Made by a program: the position numbers and the translations under genes. Below, piece by piece: positions 1 through 8,244 of a stretch of 63,801 bases of DNA. Where the stretch lies: assembly GCF_023074175.1 (NCBI RefSeq), contig NZ_JADPKS010000052.1, forward strand, positions 1-63,801, read 5' to 3'. A model generated the notes under the pieces. It saw nothing but the letters and a program-made list of their open reading frames with translations. It was not told the DNA's origin and did no database searches. The number at the start of each line of letters is the position of its first letter. Positions within the stretch are counted from its first letter, which is position 1. Source of the stretch: Bradyrhizobium sp. 139 (lineage in GTDB: Bacteria > Pseudomonadota > Alphaproteobacteria > Rhizobiales > Xanthobacteraceae).

Positions 1-91
1 CATGGCTCCGCGCGCCGCCCTCCTATCGTAAGTCCCTTACCCGGACAGATCGAACAGGCTTGACTTACAAATCCCCATATGAGGGTGGGCA
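1..91. repeat. 91-bp inverted repeat, left copy
   Basis: Bases 1-91 are the exact reverse complement of 63604-63694 (91 of 91, read base by base). The repeat may continue to the left beyond the window. It contains a short dyad (GTAAG, TCC, CTTAC) near its outer end and runs directly into a dispersed palindrome of the GTGGGCAAAGCG class. Confidence 0.95.
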
Positions 92-166
92 AAGGCGCGA
101 AGCGCCGTGCCCACCTTCTTTGTTGGCAGGGAAGTGGTGGGCACGCTTGCGCTTTGCCCACCCTAC
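84..166. repeat. Dispersed palindromic repeat, class A (GTGGGCAAAGCG)
   Basis: Two arms, one reading GGTGGGCAAAGGCGCGAAGC and the other GCGCTTTGCCCACC, form an imperfect palindrome. The same class recurs at 40171-40266, 56116-56210 and 63521-63613. It lies between the 91-bp repeat and the ribH stop. Confidence 0.8.
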
Positions 167-176
167 GACGATCTGC

Positions 177-770
177 CTACCCCACGATCCCCGCGGCGAC
201 CTGGCCGCGCAGACGTTCGAGACCGTGCAGCGTGTTGGCGCAGGCTTCCGCGACCTCGACGCCCTTGATCGCAAAGTGCTTGCGGAAGAAATCGTAATGC
301 ACCTCGGTCTCGTGGAATTGCTGCGGGGTCAGCACCGCGGAAAACACCGGCACTTCGGTGCGCAACTGAACGTCCATCAATGCCTTGATCACGGTGTCGG
401 CGACGAACTCGTGGCGATAGATGCCGCCATCGACGACCAGGCCTGCGGCGACGATTGCGGTGTAGCGCCGCGTCTTGGCGAGCACCTGCGCATGCAGCGG
501 GATCTCGAACGAGCCCGGCACCTCGAACACGTCGACATGGGTGAGATGGCGCGCTTCCGCCTCCTTGACGAAGGCGATGCGGGCTTCCTCGACGACGTCG
601 CGGTGCCAGCAGGCCTGCACGAAGGCCACTCGCTGCGGCTTTGCAAAGCGCGGATGCTCTGGCGCCGGCGGATCCACTGGAACCGGCGGCTGGGTTGTCT
701 GGGACGCTTCGATTTGGGAAGTTTGGACTTGTGAAGTTTGGGCTTGGGGATCTTGCAACATCTGATTCAT
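177..770 (-). CDS. ribH: 6,7-dimethyl-8-ribityllumazine synthase, RibH2 type
   Basis: Condenses 5-amino-6-ribitylamino-uracil with 3,4-dihydroxy-2-butanone 4-phosphate to make the direct riboflavin precursor. The 197-residue product has a Gln/Thr/Pro-rich N-terminal arm of about 45 residues and then the lumazine synthase core (QACWHRDVV, PGSFEIPLHA, DGGIYRHEFVADTV, LTPQQFHE). The Trp in the first core strand and the IYRHEFVA segment match the rhizobial/Brucella RibH2 group rather than RibH1. The start MNQMLQDP was chosen because upstream codons run into the riboswitch leader. No other riboflavin gene adjoins it, so the riboswitch appears to serve this gene alone. Family is certain; the RibH2 assignment is by remembered alignment. 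Confidence 0.95.
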   Translation of the reverse strand: MNQMLQDPQAQTSQVQTSQIEASQTTQPPVPVDPPAPEHPRFAKPQRVAFVQACWHRDVVEEARIAFVKEAEARHLTHVDVFEVPGSFEIPLHAQVLAKTRRYTAIVAAGLVVDGGIYRHEFVADTVIKALMDVQLRTEVPVFSAVLTPQQFHETEVHYDFFRKHFAIKGVEVAEACANTLHGLERLRGQVAAGIVG

Positions 771-860
771 GGCTTTCCTCTTTCTAAGGACCAGAATCAG
801 GGCACACGGAACGACAAACACCCGCATCTTCCGATGCGTCTGCCACCGACCGTTCTCTTT

Positions 861-1015
861 CATCCGGACTTTAACCGTCGGCTTCGGAGTTGCACCGAAT
901 CTGCTGACCCTTCCCTTCGGGAAACATCCTTTTCAGGAAGACCCTTCGGGAAGGCGCTCGCGGGCTTAGGCCTTGCGACCCTTACCGCCGGTGGGGACTT
1001 TCACCCCGCCCTGAG
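861..1015 (-). promoter_or_regulatory. FMN riboswitch (RFN element) upstream of ribH
   Basis: Read on the minus strand, the element opens with GGGCGGGGTGAAAGTCCCCA followed by CCGGCGGTAA. It closes with GTGCAACTCCGAAGCCGACG followed by GTTAAAGTCCGGATG. These are the conserved 5' and 3' halves of the FMN aptamer. A long variable hairpin region lies between them. It ends about 90 bases before the ribH start, so it should repress ribH when FMN is plentiful. Whether it acts on transcription or translation is not clear from sequence. Confidence 0.95.
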
Positions 1016-1432
1016 AACATCGGCCGCCCGGGATGAACGGCCTGACTGGAATATGACGCCGCCCGGCGGCCGCAGCAAGCGCGTTCCGCATGGAAAAACC
1101 GCTTGGTCCCATGCCGCCATGGCGGCCCAGTCGTCACGCGGCGGAATTTAACGATTGGCGCGTCATCGGCGAATCCGATTCCGGTTTGTTCTCATCCGTT
1201 AACAATTGTGGCGGAGATCAGCTGTGGACGAACGAGTCCTGGCTTGTGGACGGACTCGGCAGCCAGTTGCGCAGATTCCGCAAATCACATCACTTGATCC
1301 GCGACAAGCCCGCGCTGGTCCCGGGATCGCGAGAGCGACTCCGAACGGATCGCCTCAGCAATATTGGGGGAGCGCGCGCCGGACAACCGCGTGCGTATCA
1401 AAGACAACAAAAAGGCAAGAGGTCGAGACGGC
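1016..1432. other. Intergenic region between the FMN riboswitch and the YbjN-like gene
   Basis: No convincing gene is visible. It should hold the divergent promoters for the ribH leader (minus) and the YbjN-like gene (plus). Two TGTGGACG octamers lie 23 bases apart near 1222-1253. They resemble half of a DnaA box but lack the AT-rich end. Confidence 0.5.
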
Positions 1433-1933
1433 ATGTCCCTGCTCGAAGGCACCATCGATTCCAAAAGCCATCCGCTCGCGGTGGTCGAGGATATCGCCGC
1501 CAGCAACAACTGGCCGTTCGAACGTTCCGGCGAAGACGAGCTCACGATTGTCTCCAAGGGACAATGGACCGACTATCAGATCTCCTTCACCTGGATGGGC
1601 GAGATCGAGGCGCTGCATCTGGCCTGCGCGTTCGACATGAAGATTCCGGTCGCGCGGCGGAGCGAGGTGCAGCGGCTCGTCGCCGCGGTCAACGAGCAAT
1701 TGTGGGTCGGCCATTTCGACCTGTGGACCAACACCGGCATGGTCATGCACCGTCAGGCCTTGGTGCTGCCGGGTGGGCTCACCGCCTCGACCGCGCAATG
1801 CGAAGCCATGCTCGCCGGTGCGATCCACGCTTGCGAGCGCTATTTTCCGGCGTTCCAGTTCGTGGTGTGGGCCGGCAAGACCACCACGGAAGCGATGGAC
1901 GCGGCGATGTTCGACACGGCGGGAGAGGCGTAA
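1433..1933 (+). CDS. YbjN domain-containing protein
   Basis: The 166-residue protein starts MSLLEGTIDS and has the alternating alpha/beta pattern of the YbjN family (DUF1790): an N-terminal segment with VVEDIAASNNWPFERSGEDE, a central strand pair (ISFTWMGEIEALHLACAFD) and a C-terminal stretch with acidic and aromatic residues (ACERYFPAFQFVVWAGKTT). The family resembles type III secretion chaperones in fold, and its members are mostly uncharacterised. It lies about 200 bases before proC on the same strand, separated by a palindromic repeat, so co-transcription is possible. The start was taken at the ATG where family similarity begins; longer in-frame starts exist. Molecular role unknown. Confidence 0.85.
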   Translation: MSLLEGTIDSKSHPLAVVEDIAASNNWPFERSGEDELTIVSKGQWTDYQISFTWMGEIEALHLACAFDMKIPVARRSEVQRLVAAVNEQLWVGHFDLWTNTGMVMHRQALVLPGGLTASTAQCEAMLAGAIHACERYFPAFQFVVWAGKTTTEAMDAAMFDTAGEA

Positions 1934-1990
1934 GGGCGCGCTCCAAGCAAGTCTCTCCCCAAGACAGTGGAGCCACGGCTCCCTCTCCGT

Positions 1991-2125
1991 GTCGTCCCGG
2001 ACAAGCGAAGCGCAGATCCGGGACCCATACCGCGTGATTTCACCGTATCGCGCGATGCTTGTTGCTCTGCCTTCCATCCACTAGAACCAGTCGTGGTTAT
2101 GGGTCCCGGCCTTTGCCGGGACGAC
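1991..2125. repeat. Dispersed palindromic repeat, class B (TCCCGGACAAGC)
   Basis: An outer arm with GTCGTCCCGGACAAGCG and GATCCGGGACCCATA is mirrored by TATGGGTCCCGG and GCCGGGACGAC, giving a nested palindrome between the YbjN-like gene and proC. The same class recurs at 3526-3682, 6153-6276, 24215-24250 and 40841-40930. Confidence 0.75.
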
Positions 2126-2147
2126 AGCTTTGTTTGTGGTGACCGCA

Positions 2148-2975
2148 GTGACGAACGACAACACTCTTAAAAACATCACCAGCACCATCCTCCTCGCCGG
2201 CGCCGGCAAGATGGGCGGCGCGATGCTGACCGGATGGCTGGCCGGCGGGCTCGATCCGCGCCGCGTCGCGGTGATTGATCCACACATTTCGTCCGAGATC
2301 ACCGCGCTTGCCGCCAAGGGCGTTGTGCTCAATCCCGACGCAAAGGCCGCCGGCACAGTCGAGACTCTGGTCGTCGCGGTGAAGCCGCAGATGTTCCGCG
2401 AGGTCGGCGCCAAGCTGACGCATTTCGTCTCCGACAACACTGCGGTGGTCTCGATCATGGCGGGAACCACGATCGCATCGCTTCAGGACATCTGCGGCGG
2501 CGCCGTGGTGCGCGCGATGCCGAACACGCCGGCCGCGATCGGCCGTGGCATCACGGTCGCCGTCGCGGCGAAGAACGTCAGCCCCGGACAGCGCACGGTG
2601 GCCGATGCGCTGCTGCGCGCCACCGGTTCGGTCGAATGGGTCGAGGACGAAAGCCTGATGGATGCGGTCACCGCCGTCTCCGGCTCGGGCCCGGCCTATG
2701 TGTTCCTACTCGCCGAAGAGCTCGCCCGCGCCGGCGTCGAGGCCGGATTGCCCGAGGCGCTGGCGACCAAGCTTGCGCGCGAAACCGTCGCCGGCTCCGG
2801 CGAGCTGCTGCACCAATCCGAACTTCCCTCCAGCACGCTGCGCCAGAACGTCACCTCCCCCGGCGGCACCACCGCCGCCGCCCTCGGCGTGCTGATGGAC
2901 GAGCCCGGCCTGCGCGATCTCATGATCCGCGCAATCGCGGCAGCGACCAAGCGGTCGAAGGAATTGGCGAAGTAG
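2148..2975 (+). CDS. proC: Pyrroline-5-carboxylate reductase
   Basis: Catalyses the last step of proline synthesis, reducing 1-pyrroline-5-carboxylate with NAD(P)H. The N-terminal Rossmann segment ILLAGAGKMGGAMLTGWL binds the nucleotide. The C-terminal half carries the P5CR signature (VSGSGPAYVF, then NVTSPGGTTAAALGVL). Length of about 275 residues is normal. A GTG start at 2148 was chosen; an in-frame TTG at 2130 and GTGs at 2136 and 2139 are alternatives, and no strong ribosome-binding site decides among them because a palindromic repeat lies immediately upstream. Confidence 0.95.
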   Translation: MTNDNTLKNITSTILLAGAGKMGGAMLTGWLAGGLDPRRVAVIDPHISSEITALAAKGVVLNPDAKAAGTVETLVVAVKPQMFREVGAKLTHFVSDNTAVVSIMAGTTIASLQDICGGAVVRAMPNTPAAIGRGITVAVAAKNVSPGQRTVADALLRATGSVEWVEDESLMDAVTAVSGSGPAYVFLLAEELARAGVEAGLPEALATKLARETVAGSGELLHQSELPSSTLRQNVTSPGGTTAAALGVLMDEPGLRDLMIRAIAAATKRSKELAK

Positions 2976-2983
2976 TAAGGTGC

Positions 2984-3100
2984 CGTAGGGTGAGTTAGGC
3001 GAAACCGTAACCCACCATGCTTCAGCGCTGCGGAACGAAGTTGGTGGGTTACGCCAGCGGACTGCACTGCGCGCAGCCGCAGGGCTAACCCACCCTACGA
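2984..3100. repeat. Dispersed palindromic repeat (GTAGGGTGAGTTAGGCG / CTAACCCACCCTACG)
   Basis: The two ends of this 117-bp intergenic stretch pair with each other (GTAGGGTGAGTTAG against CTAACCCACCCTAC), and an inner pair (AACCCACCA and TGGTGGGTT) forms a second stem. It sits between convergent proC and the thioesterase gene. Confidence 0.75.
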
Positions 3101-3104
3101 TTCT

Positions 3105-3509
3105 TTACGCATTCGAGCCTGCCCCCAACCGCTTGTTGAACATCTCGACATTGACGAGGCCGCGCGCGTGGCGGCCCTCGCCGAGCTTGCGGGTGCCCTC
3201 GAACGCCTCGACCTCGAAGCGGATGACACGGCGCTCGACTGCGATCACCTTTGCGGTGGTCCGCACCGTCGCGCCGACGAGGCTTGCAGCAAGATGGCGG
3301 ATGTCGACCTCGGTGCCGACCGTGACCCAGCCCGGCCTCAGCGCCGCGCGGATCGCATCACCCGACGTCATCTCCATCTCCAGGATCATCATCGGCGTCG
3401 CATAGACAAAAGGCATGCCGGGCACGAAATGCCCGACCGTGCGCTCCGCCGGCACCACCAGCGTACGCTCGGCGTTCATGCCGACCTTGATGAAGTCGCG
3501 TGCGTCCAT
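3105..3509 (-). CDS. FlK-like hotdog-fold acyl-CoA thioesterase
   Basis: The 134-residue single-domain protein matches the family of FlK, the fluoroacetyl-CoA thioesterase of Streptomyces cattleya, along its length. As I recall FlK uses Thr42, Glu50 and His76 with Gly69 and Arg120 near the substrate. Here Thr38, Glu46, His72, Gly65 and Arg116 fall at exactly the same spacings (YATP, LEMEM, DIRHLAA, WVTVG, GRHARGL). Family members are widespread and most have unknown substrates, so fluoroacetyl-CoA specificity is only a possibility. The gene is monocistronic, between two palindromic repeats. A fluoroacetate dehalogenase gene lies about 40 kb away. Confidence 0.85.
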   Translation of the reverse strand: MDARDFIKVGMNAERTLVVPAERTVGHFVPGMPFVYATPMMILEMEMTSGDAIRAALRPGWVTVGTEVDIRHLAASLVGATVRTTAKVIAVERRVIRFEVEAFEGTRKLGEGRHARGLVNVEMFNKRLGAGSNA

Positions 3510-3525
3510 GCTGCCTCACACACGG

Positions 3526-3682
3526 TGTCGTCCCGGACAAGCTAACGTAGTGAGCGCTGATCCGGGACCCATAACCACAGCAAGTCGCGGTTACGGGAAA
3601 CCCGGAGTTATCGCTTCGCGCCATAACCACTCGCTGTGGCCATGGATCCCGGATCTGCGCTTACGCTTGTCCGGGACGACGC
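3526..3682. repeat. Dispersed palindromic repeat, class B
   Basis: The left arm is GTCGTCCCGGACAAGCTAAC and the right arm is CTTGTCCGGGACGACG, with internal GGGACCCATAACC and GGTTACGGG arms. It fills the gap between the thioesterase start and the tautomerase stop. Confidence 0.75.
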
Positions 3683-3706
3683 CTGTAGTTGCCGAACCAG
3701 GAGTGA

Positions 3707-3910
3707 CTATTTCTTCGCGGCCGCCGCCCGTTCCACGAAGGTCTTGCCGCCCTTCATCTTGTGGGCAAGCGGGGCTTCGTTGATCTGGATGACGACGGCA
3801 TCGGCATCGACGCCGAGATTCTTCACCAGCGCCTGGGTGATGTCGCGCATCATGCCGGCCTTCTGTTCATCGGTGCGGCCCACGGCCATGCTGACGGTGA
3901 TCTCAGGCAT
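3707..3910 (-). CDS. 4-oxalocrotonate tautomerase family protein
   Basis: The 67-residue protein begins Met-Pro-Glu-Ile-Thr-Val. After Met removal, Pro1 is the catalytic base of the tautomerase superfamily. A basic/hydrophobic pattern typical of 4-OT subunits follows (GRTDEQKAGMMRDITQAL, VVIQINEAP). A purine-rich GGGAGAGAACG precedes the start at good distance, which fixes this ATG over upstream in-frame ATGs. Substrate cannot be read from sequence; genes like this occur as stand-alone PptA-like tautomerases. It sits about 100 bases downstream of the hisS stop on the same strand. Confidence 0.85.
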   Translation of the reverse strand: MPEITVSMAVGRTDEQKAGMMRDITQALVKNLGVDADAVVIQINEAPLAHKMKGGKTFVERAAAAKK

Positions 3911-4010
3911 CGTTCTCTCCCTTGTGGCCGAACACCGGCCATTGACGGTCGCCATCAAACAAGACGCGGATGCCTGGGACAAGCCCGGGCGTGACGGCCT
4001 GCCGGAATGG

Positions 4011-5495
4011 CTATCCCCACGTTACGTCATGGCGGCGCAAGACTTCGCGCACTTTGGCCACGAGATCGGCTTCGCTGCACGAGAACTGCGCCGGGCGGCT
4101 CTCGCGCCATTCCTGGTTGGAGGCGATCGCGGCGGCCGCCTTGGCGCCCTCGATCAGATCCTTGATCTGCACCTCGCCGCGCGCCTTCTCGTCGGAGCCC
4201 TGGATGATGACGCAGGGCGCGTTGCGGCGATCGGCATATTTGAGCTGGTTGCCCATGTTCTTGGGATTGCCGAGATAGAGTTCGGCGCGAATGCCTGCGG
4301 TGCGAAGAGCCGCCACCATCTTCTGGTAGTCGGCGACCCGGTCGCGGTCGAACACGGTGACGACGACGGGTCCGAACTCCGGCCGCGTGTCGAGCTTGCC
4401 GAGCAGCGTCAGCGCGGCCTGAAGCCGCGACACGCCGATGGAGAATCCGGTCGCCGGCACCGGCTCACCACGGAAGCGCGAGACGAGGCCGTCGTAGCGC
4501 CCGCCACCACCGACCGAGCCGAAGCGCACGGGGCGGCCCTTCTCGTCCTTGGTGTCGAGCAGGAGTTCGACCTCGTAGACGGGGCCGGTGTAGTATTCGA
4601 GGCCGCGCACGACGGAGGGGTCGATCTTGATGCGATCTTCGCCATAGCCTGCGGCCGTCACGAGATTGCTGATCTGGTCGAGTTCGTCGCGGCCCTGCTG
4701 CCCGACCGCGCTTGCGCTGAGGCGCGGATTGATCGGCGCGTCCTTGTTCGGCTCGATGGCGGAGACAACGAGCGCGATATCGTCGTCCTTCAGCCCGGCG
4801 CCCTTGGTGAAGTCGCCGGACTCGTCCTTGCGACCCGCGCCGAGCAACTGCCTGACTCCGTCAAGGCCGAGCCGATCGAGCTTGTCGATCGCGCGCATGA
4901 CCGTGAGCCACTGACCGTCATCAACGATGCCCAGCGCGTCACGCACGCCGTCCAGCACCTTGCGATTGTTCACCTTCACGACGTACGAGCCGCGCGCTAT
5001 CCCAAGCGCCTCCATCGTGTCCGCCGCCATCATGCAGATCTCGGCATCCGCCGCCGGCGTCGCCGTTCCGACCGTATCCGCGTCAAACTGCATGAACTGG
5101 CGGAAGCGGCCGGGGCCGGGCTTTTCGTTGCGGAACACGTAGCCGACCCGATAGCTGCGATAGGGCAGGACAAGGCTGTCGGTCCCGTATCGTTCGCCGA
5201 CATAGCGGGCGAGCGGCGCGGTCAAATCGTAGCGCAGCGAAATCCACTGCTCGTCGTCGTCCTGGAACGAGAACACACCTTCGTTCGGCCGATCCTGGTC
5301 GGGCAGGAACTTGCCGAGCGCGTCGGTGTATTCCATCGCCGGCGTCTCCACCGGCTCGAACCCGTAGAGCTCGTAGACGGCGCGGATCTTCTCCACCATC
5401 TCGCGCGTCGCCCGGATCGCGGCGGGATCGCGATCCTCGAGCCCGCGCGGCAGGCGCGCCTTCAGTTTCTGGGGTTTTTTGGATTTTTCGGCCAT
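4011..5495 (-). CDS. hisS: Histidyl-tRNA synthetase
   Basis: Charges tRNA-His. The 494-residue protein has class II synthetase motif 2 ([20 protein letters not shown]) and the histidine-binding segments ([24 protein letters not shown]). The C-terminal anticodon-binding domain is present (FGPVVVTVF onward). The N-terminal PRGLEDRDP segment and the total length are those of the alphaproteobacterial type, slightly longer than the enterobacterial enzyme. The start [10 protein letters not shown] was taken as the first Met of the frame. Confidence 0.97.
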   Translation of the reverse strand: MAEKSKKPQKLKARLPRGLEDRDPAAIRATREMVEKIRAVYELYGFEPVETPAMEYTDALGKFLPDQDRPNEGVFSFQDDDEQWISLRYDLTAPLARYVGERYGTDSLVLPYRSYRVGYVFRNEKPGPGRFRQFMQFDADTVGTATPAADAEICMMAADTMEALGIARGSYVVKVNNRKVLDGVRDALGIVDDGQWLTVMRAIDKLDRLGLDGVRQLLGAGRKDESGDFTKGAGLKDDDIALVVSAIEPNKDAPINPRLSASAVGQQGRDELDQISNLVTAAGYGEDRIKIDPSVVRGLEYYTGPVYEVELLLDTKDEKGRPVRFGSVGGGGRYDGLVSRFRGEPVPATGFSIGVSRLQAALTLLGKLDTRPEFGPVVVTVFDRDRVADYQKMVAALRTAGIRAELYLGNPKNMGNQLKYADRRNAPCVIIQGSDEKARGEVQIKDLIEGAKAAAAIASNQEWRESRPAQFSCSEADLVAKVREVLRRHDVTWG

Positions 5496-5543
5496 GCGCG
5501 GCGTTTACCAGCCGACGCGGGGTGCGGCAACCGCTGGCTTGCC

Positions 5544-6068
5544 CTACGGCTGCTCCATGCGCGCCCTCAGGGCATCCGCATCCGCCTTCGGCAGCGATTT
5601 CAGCGTCGGCTTGATGGTTTCGCCGCCGACGATCTTGCCGTTGCGCATGAACATCCAGTCCGAGATGTCGGCCTCCGTGAACTTGACCGGATCGCCTGCC
5701 CGCTTGCCCGGCAGATCGCGCGGTTCGTTGGCGAAGAAGCCGGAATAGGTCCCGTCGGGCTGCTTTTTCACCTCGGCGATCCAGATGTGCTCGCCGCCCT
5801 TGCGGGTGGAAAAGCGCACTTTCAGGGAATGCCCGGTTTCCGACGATTTTGGCGCCTCGTAGGAGGCCCAGAAGGTCGGCAGCGTGCCGCGGGCGCGCGC
5901 GATCGCGGTGTTCATTTCAGGGTCGGTGGTGCGCACGTCGACGATCGGCGAGCGGTCCTCGGCCGAGACCTCCGGCTTGGGGCCGATGGTCAGGATACCG
6001 AAGACGGTGACGCCGGTGATCGCGGCGAGAGCGACCCATTTCAGGGGTTTGGAAAGCGTGCAAGCCAT
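5544..6068 (-). CDS. DUF2314 (YegJ-like) exported or membrane-anchored protein
   Basis: The 174-residue protein has an N-terminal hydrophobic segment (LKWVALAAITGVTVFGI), so it is either anchored or exported. The globular part shows the DUF2314 pattern: an early MNTAIARARGTLPTFWASYE, a strand pair around HSLKVRFSTRKGGEHIWIAE, and DWMFMRNGKIVGGETIK near the C-terminus. The family is of unknown function; E. coli YegJ belongs to it. It precedes hisS on the same strand by about 50 bases and may be co-transcribed with it. Confidence 0.8.
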   Translation of the reverse strand: MACTLSKPLKWVALAAITGVTVFGILTIGPKPEVSAEDRSPIVDVRTTDPEMNTAIARARGTLPTFWASYEAPKSSETGHSLKVRFSTRKGGEHIWIAEVKKQPDGTYSGFFANEPRDLPGKRAGDPVKFTEADISDWMFMRNGKIVGGETIKPTLKSLPKADADALRARMEQP

Positions 6069-6152
6069 GATTGCGATGTCCGGATGCCTCGATGTCTCGG
6101 ACTTTGTCGCGCGGTCGTGCAAGCGAGTTCATGGCATGCCGGCTGGCGTTCC

Positions 6153-6276
6153 CCGGATGCTGCGCAACGCGCCGCCGCTTGGCGGCGTGGTGCGCTGCTG
6201 ATCCGGGGTCCATCCGCGGCGAGATGGGTCCCGGCTCTGCGCAGCAGCGTTTCACGCTGCAGCGCGTCCGGGACAC
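6153..6276. repeat. Dispersed palindromic repeat, class B variant
   Basis: Interlocking arms such as CCGGATGCTGCGCAAC and CTGATCCGGGGTCC, and CCCGGCTCTGCGCAGCAGCG with CGCGTCCGGGACACG, fill the space between the DUF2314 gene and the ilvE stop. Confidence 0.65.
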
Positions 6277-6282
6277 GAGACC

Positions 6283-7365
6283 TCACGACACCTTTTTGAT
6301 CCAGTTGTGCGGATCGTTGGTGCGGCCGTACTGGATGTCGACGAGTTGCTTGCGCAGGCCCATGGCGACGGGGCCGGCGGCGCCGCCGCTGATCTCGAAA
6401 TCGCCGCTCACCGAGCGCACCTTGCCGATCGGCGAGATCACGGCGGCGGTGCCGCAGGCGAACGCTTCCTTCAGCTTGCCGCTCGCCGCATCCTTGCGCC
6501 ACTGGTCGAGCGAGTACGGCTCCTCGCGCACGGTCTTGCCGGCATCGCGAGCCAGCGCGATGATGGAGTCGCGGGTGATGCCCGGCAAAATCGTGCCGAG
6601 CGGCGGCGTCGACAGCGAACCGTCCTCGAACACGAAGAAGACGTTCATGCCGCCGAGCTCCTCGATGTAGCGGCGCTCGATCGCGTCGAGGAACACGACC
6701 TGATCGCAGCCGTGCTGAATAGCCTCGGCCTGGGCGCGCAGGCTCGCGGCGTAGTTGCCGCCGCATTTGACGGCGCCGGTGCCACCGATCGCGGCGCGTG
6801 TGTAGTTCTCCGACACCCAGATCGACACTGGTGCAGGGCCGCCCTTGAAATAGGAGCCGACCGGCGAGGCGATCACCGCAAAAATGTATTCGGACGACGG
6901 CTTCACGCCGAGGAAGGTCTCGCTCGCGATCATGAAGGGACGCAGGTAAAGGCTGCCCTCGCCGTCCGGAATCCAGGCGCGGTCGATGCGCACGACCTGC
7001 TCGACCGCCTCGATGAAGGCATCTTCGGGCAGCTGCGCCATCGCCATGCGATCGGCCGAGTCCTTGAAGCGCCGCGCATTGGCGTCTGGGCGGAACAAGT
7101 TGACGCCGCCGTCGTCACGCTTGTAGGCCTTGAGGCCTTCAAAGATTTCCTGCGCGTAGTGCAGAACGGCGCCGGCGGGATCGAGCTGGAAGTTGGCGCG
7201 CGCCTCGATCCGCGCCTCGTACCAGCCGCCCTTGGCCTGGTTATAGCGGACGATCGCCATGTGATCGGTGAAGACCCGCCCGAAGCCGGGGTCCACCAGC
7301 TTGGCCACGCGGTCCTTCTCGGACGTCGGATTGGATGCGGGCTGGATGTCGAATGTCATGCTCAT
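6283..7365 (-). CDS. ilvE: Branched-chain amino acid aminotransferase
   Basis: PLP enzyme for the last step of Val, Leu and Ile synthesis and the first step of their breakdown. The 360-residue length and the motifs match the longer BCAT class: EIFEGLKAYKRDDGGVNLFRP near residues 72-92, the PLP-Lys around residue 200 in TGAVKCGGNYAAS, and the C-terminal EAFACGTAAVISPIG segment. Two ATGs lie six bases apart. The second (7359) sits at a better distance from AAGGA, so the true start may be two residues later. It is divergent from the MarR/two-component operon with a gap of about 340 bases. Confidence 0.95.
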   Translation of the reverse strand: MSMTFDIQPASNPTSEKDRVAKLVDPGFGRVFTDHMAIVRYNQAKGGWYEARIEARANFQLDPAGAVLHYAQEIFEGLKAYKRDDGGVNLFRPDANARRFKDSADRMAMAQLPEDAFIEAVEQVVRIDRAWIPDGEGSLYLRPFMIASETFLGVKPSSEYIFAVIASPVGSYFKGGPAPVSIWVSENYTRAAIGGTGAVKCGGNYAASLRAQAEAIQHGCDQVVFLDAIERRYIEELGGMNVFFVFEDGSLSTPPLGTILPGITRDSIIALARDAGKTVREEPYSLDQWRKDAASGKLKEAFACGTAAVISPIGKVRSVSGDFEISGGAAGPVAMGLRKQLVDIQYGRTNDPHNWIKKVS

Positions 7366-7701
7366 GTCCTTGGCTCCCGCTGTCCGTATCGGCGCTGCTC
7401 TGGCGCCGGCCTACCCTGTTTCGGGCCGGCTGGCTTGATTAGGTTTCTGGCCGAACCGCCGCCAGCCTTGTTACGGCCGGTTTCCACGGCCAGCATATCG
7501 CCGAGGACATGCTTTTGCGGAAGACGGAAGTCCAGTATGTTTTGCCGAAATGCCGCTCGACAATCGCACGGTAGATCTGATCCGGCCGTCGCCGCCTGTC
7601 AGGCACTCTCCGGCCGCTTTTGAAAATGCCACCCGCTGCGAGCGATCTAAAATTTCGTGTGGGCTGATCGTTTTGTAACATTGAACCCAAGATACGTCAA
7701 T
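7366..7701. other. Divergent promoter region of ilvE and the MarR-type gene
   Basis: No gene is supported here. The region must carry promoters for both directions. It includes several short GCCGG-containing dyads (GCGCCGGCC, GGGCCGGC, GGCCGG) near the ilvE side and an AT-richer stretch just before the MarR start (TTTTGTAACATTGAAC). The latter would suit a promoter or operator, but no clear palindromic MarR operator was found. Confidence 0.4.
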
Positions 7702-8244
7702 ATGCCTGACATAAATTTCGCGACTCCCTCTCAAGACGCTGCCGAGCCGCGGCCGGCCGCAGACGATGGAGGCAATTTGCGCTGGGATATTATCGAACTG
7801 CTGTTCTTCGCCTATCGCGATTTCGTCGGCGATCCCGACCAGGAGCTGGAGGCATTCGGCTTCGGCCGGGCCCATCACCGGGTCATGCATTTCGTCTACC
7901 GCTATCCCGGCCTCAAGGTCGCCGACCTCCTCGACGTCCTGCGCATCACCAAGCAGTCGCTCGGCCGCGTGCTCAAGCAGCTGCTGGACGAGGGCTATAT
8001 CGTACAGAAGACCGGCGACAATGACCGCCGCCAGCGTCTGCTCTACGCGACGCCGAAGGGCGAAGCCCTGGTGCAGAAGCTCGCCGGGCTCCAGACCACG
8101 CGGATCACCAAGGCGCTCGCCGAGATGGCTCCGCAGGATGCCGAGACCGTCAAGCGCTTCCTGCGCGCGATGATCGACCGCGACGATCCGGACAAGGTGC
8201 TCGAGACGATCTTCGCCTCCGTCAATCAAGACACCAAGGAGTGA
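7702..8244 (+). CDS. MarR family transcriptional regulator (PetP-like)
   Basis: The 180-residue protein has a MarR winged-helix core: a helix pair around WDIIELLFFAYRDFVGDPDQ, the recognition part YPGLKVADLLDVLRITKQSL, and the wing DNDRRQRLLYATPKG. Its stop overlaps the GTG of the following response regulator (GTGA), so the two are translationally coupled. The order MarR, response regulator, kinase resembles the alphaproteobacterial petP-petR/cenR arrangement, which I recall as linked to cell-envelope control; that link is inference. Effector unknown. Confidence 0.88.
   Translation: MPDINFATPSQDAAEPRPAADDGGNLRWDIIELLFFAYRDFVGDPDQELEAFGFGRAHHRVMHFVYRYPGLKVADLLDVLRITKQSLGRVLKQLLDEGYIVQKTGDNDRRQRLLYATPKGEALVQKLAGLQTTRITKALAEMAPQDAETVKRFLRAMIDRDDPDKVLETIFASVNQDTKE

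Noticed and set aside
1222..1253. DnaA boxes or an origin near 1.2 kb, from two TGTGGACG octamers
   Set aside because: The octamers lack the ATAA end of DnaA boxes, and no AT-rich unwinding region or dnaA/hemE gene is near.
3636..6299. An 887-codon open frame on the plus strand
   Set aside because: It lies antisense to hisS, the tautomerase and the DUF2314 gene, which have clear domains. High GC leaves few stops in that frame; the product has no domain.
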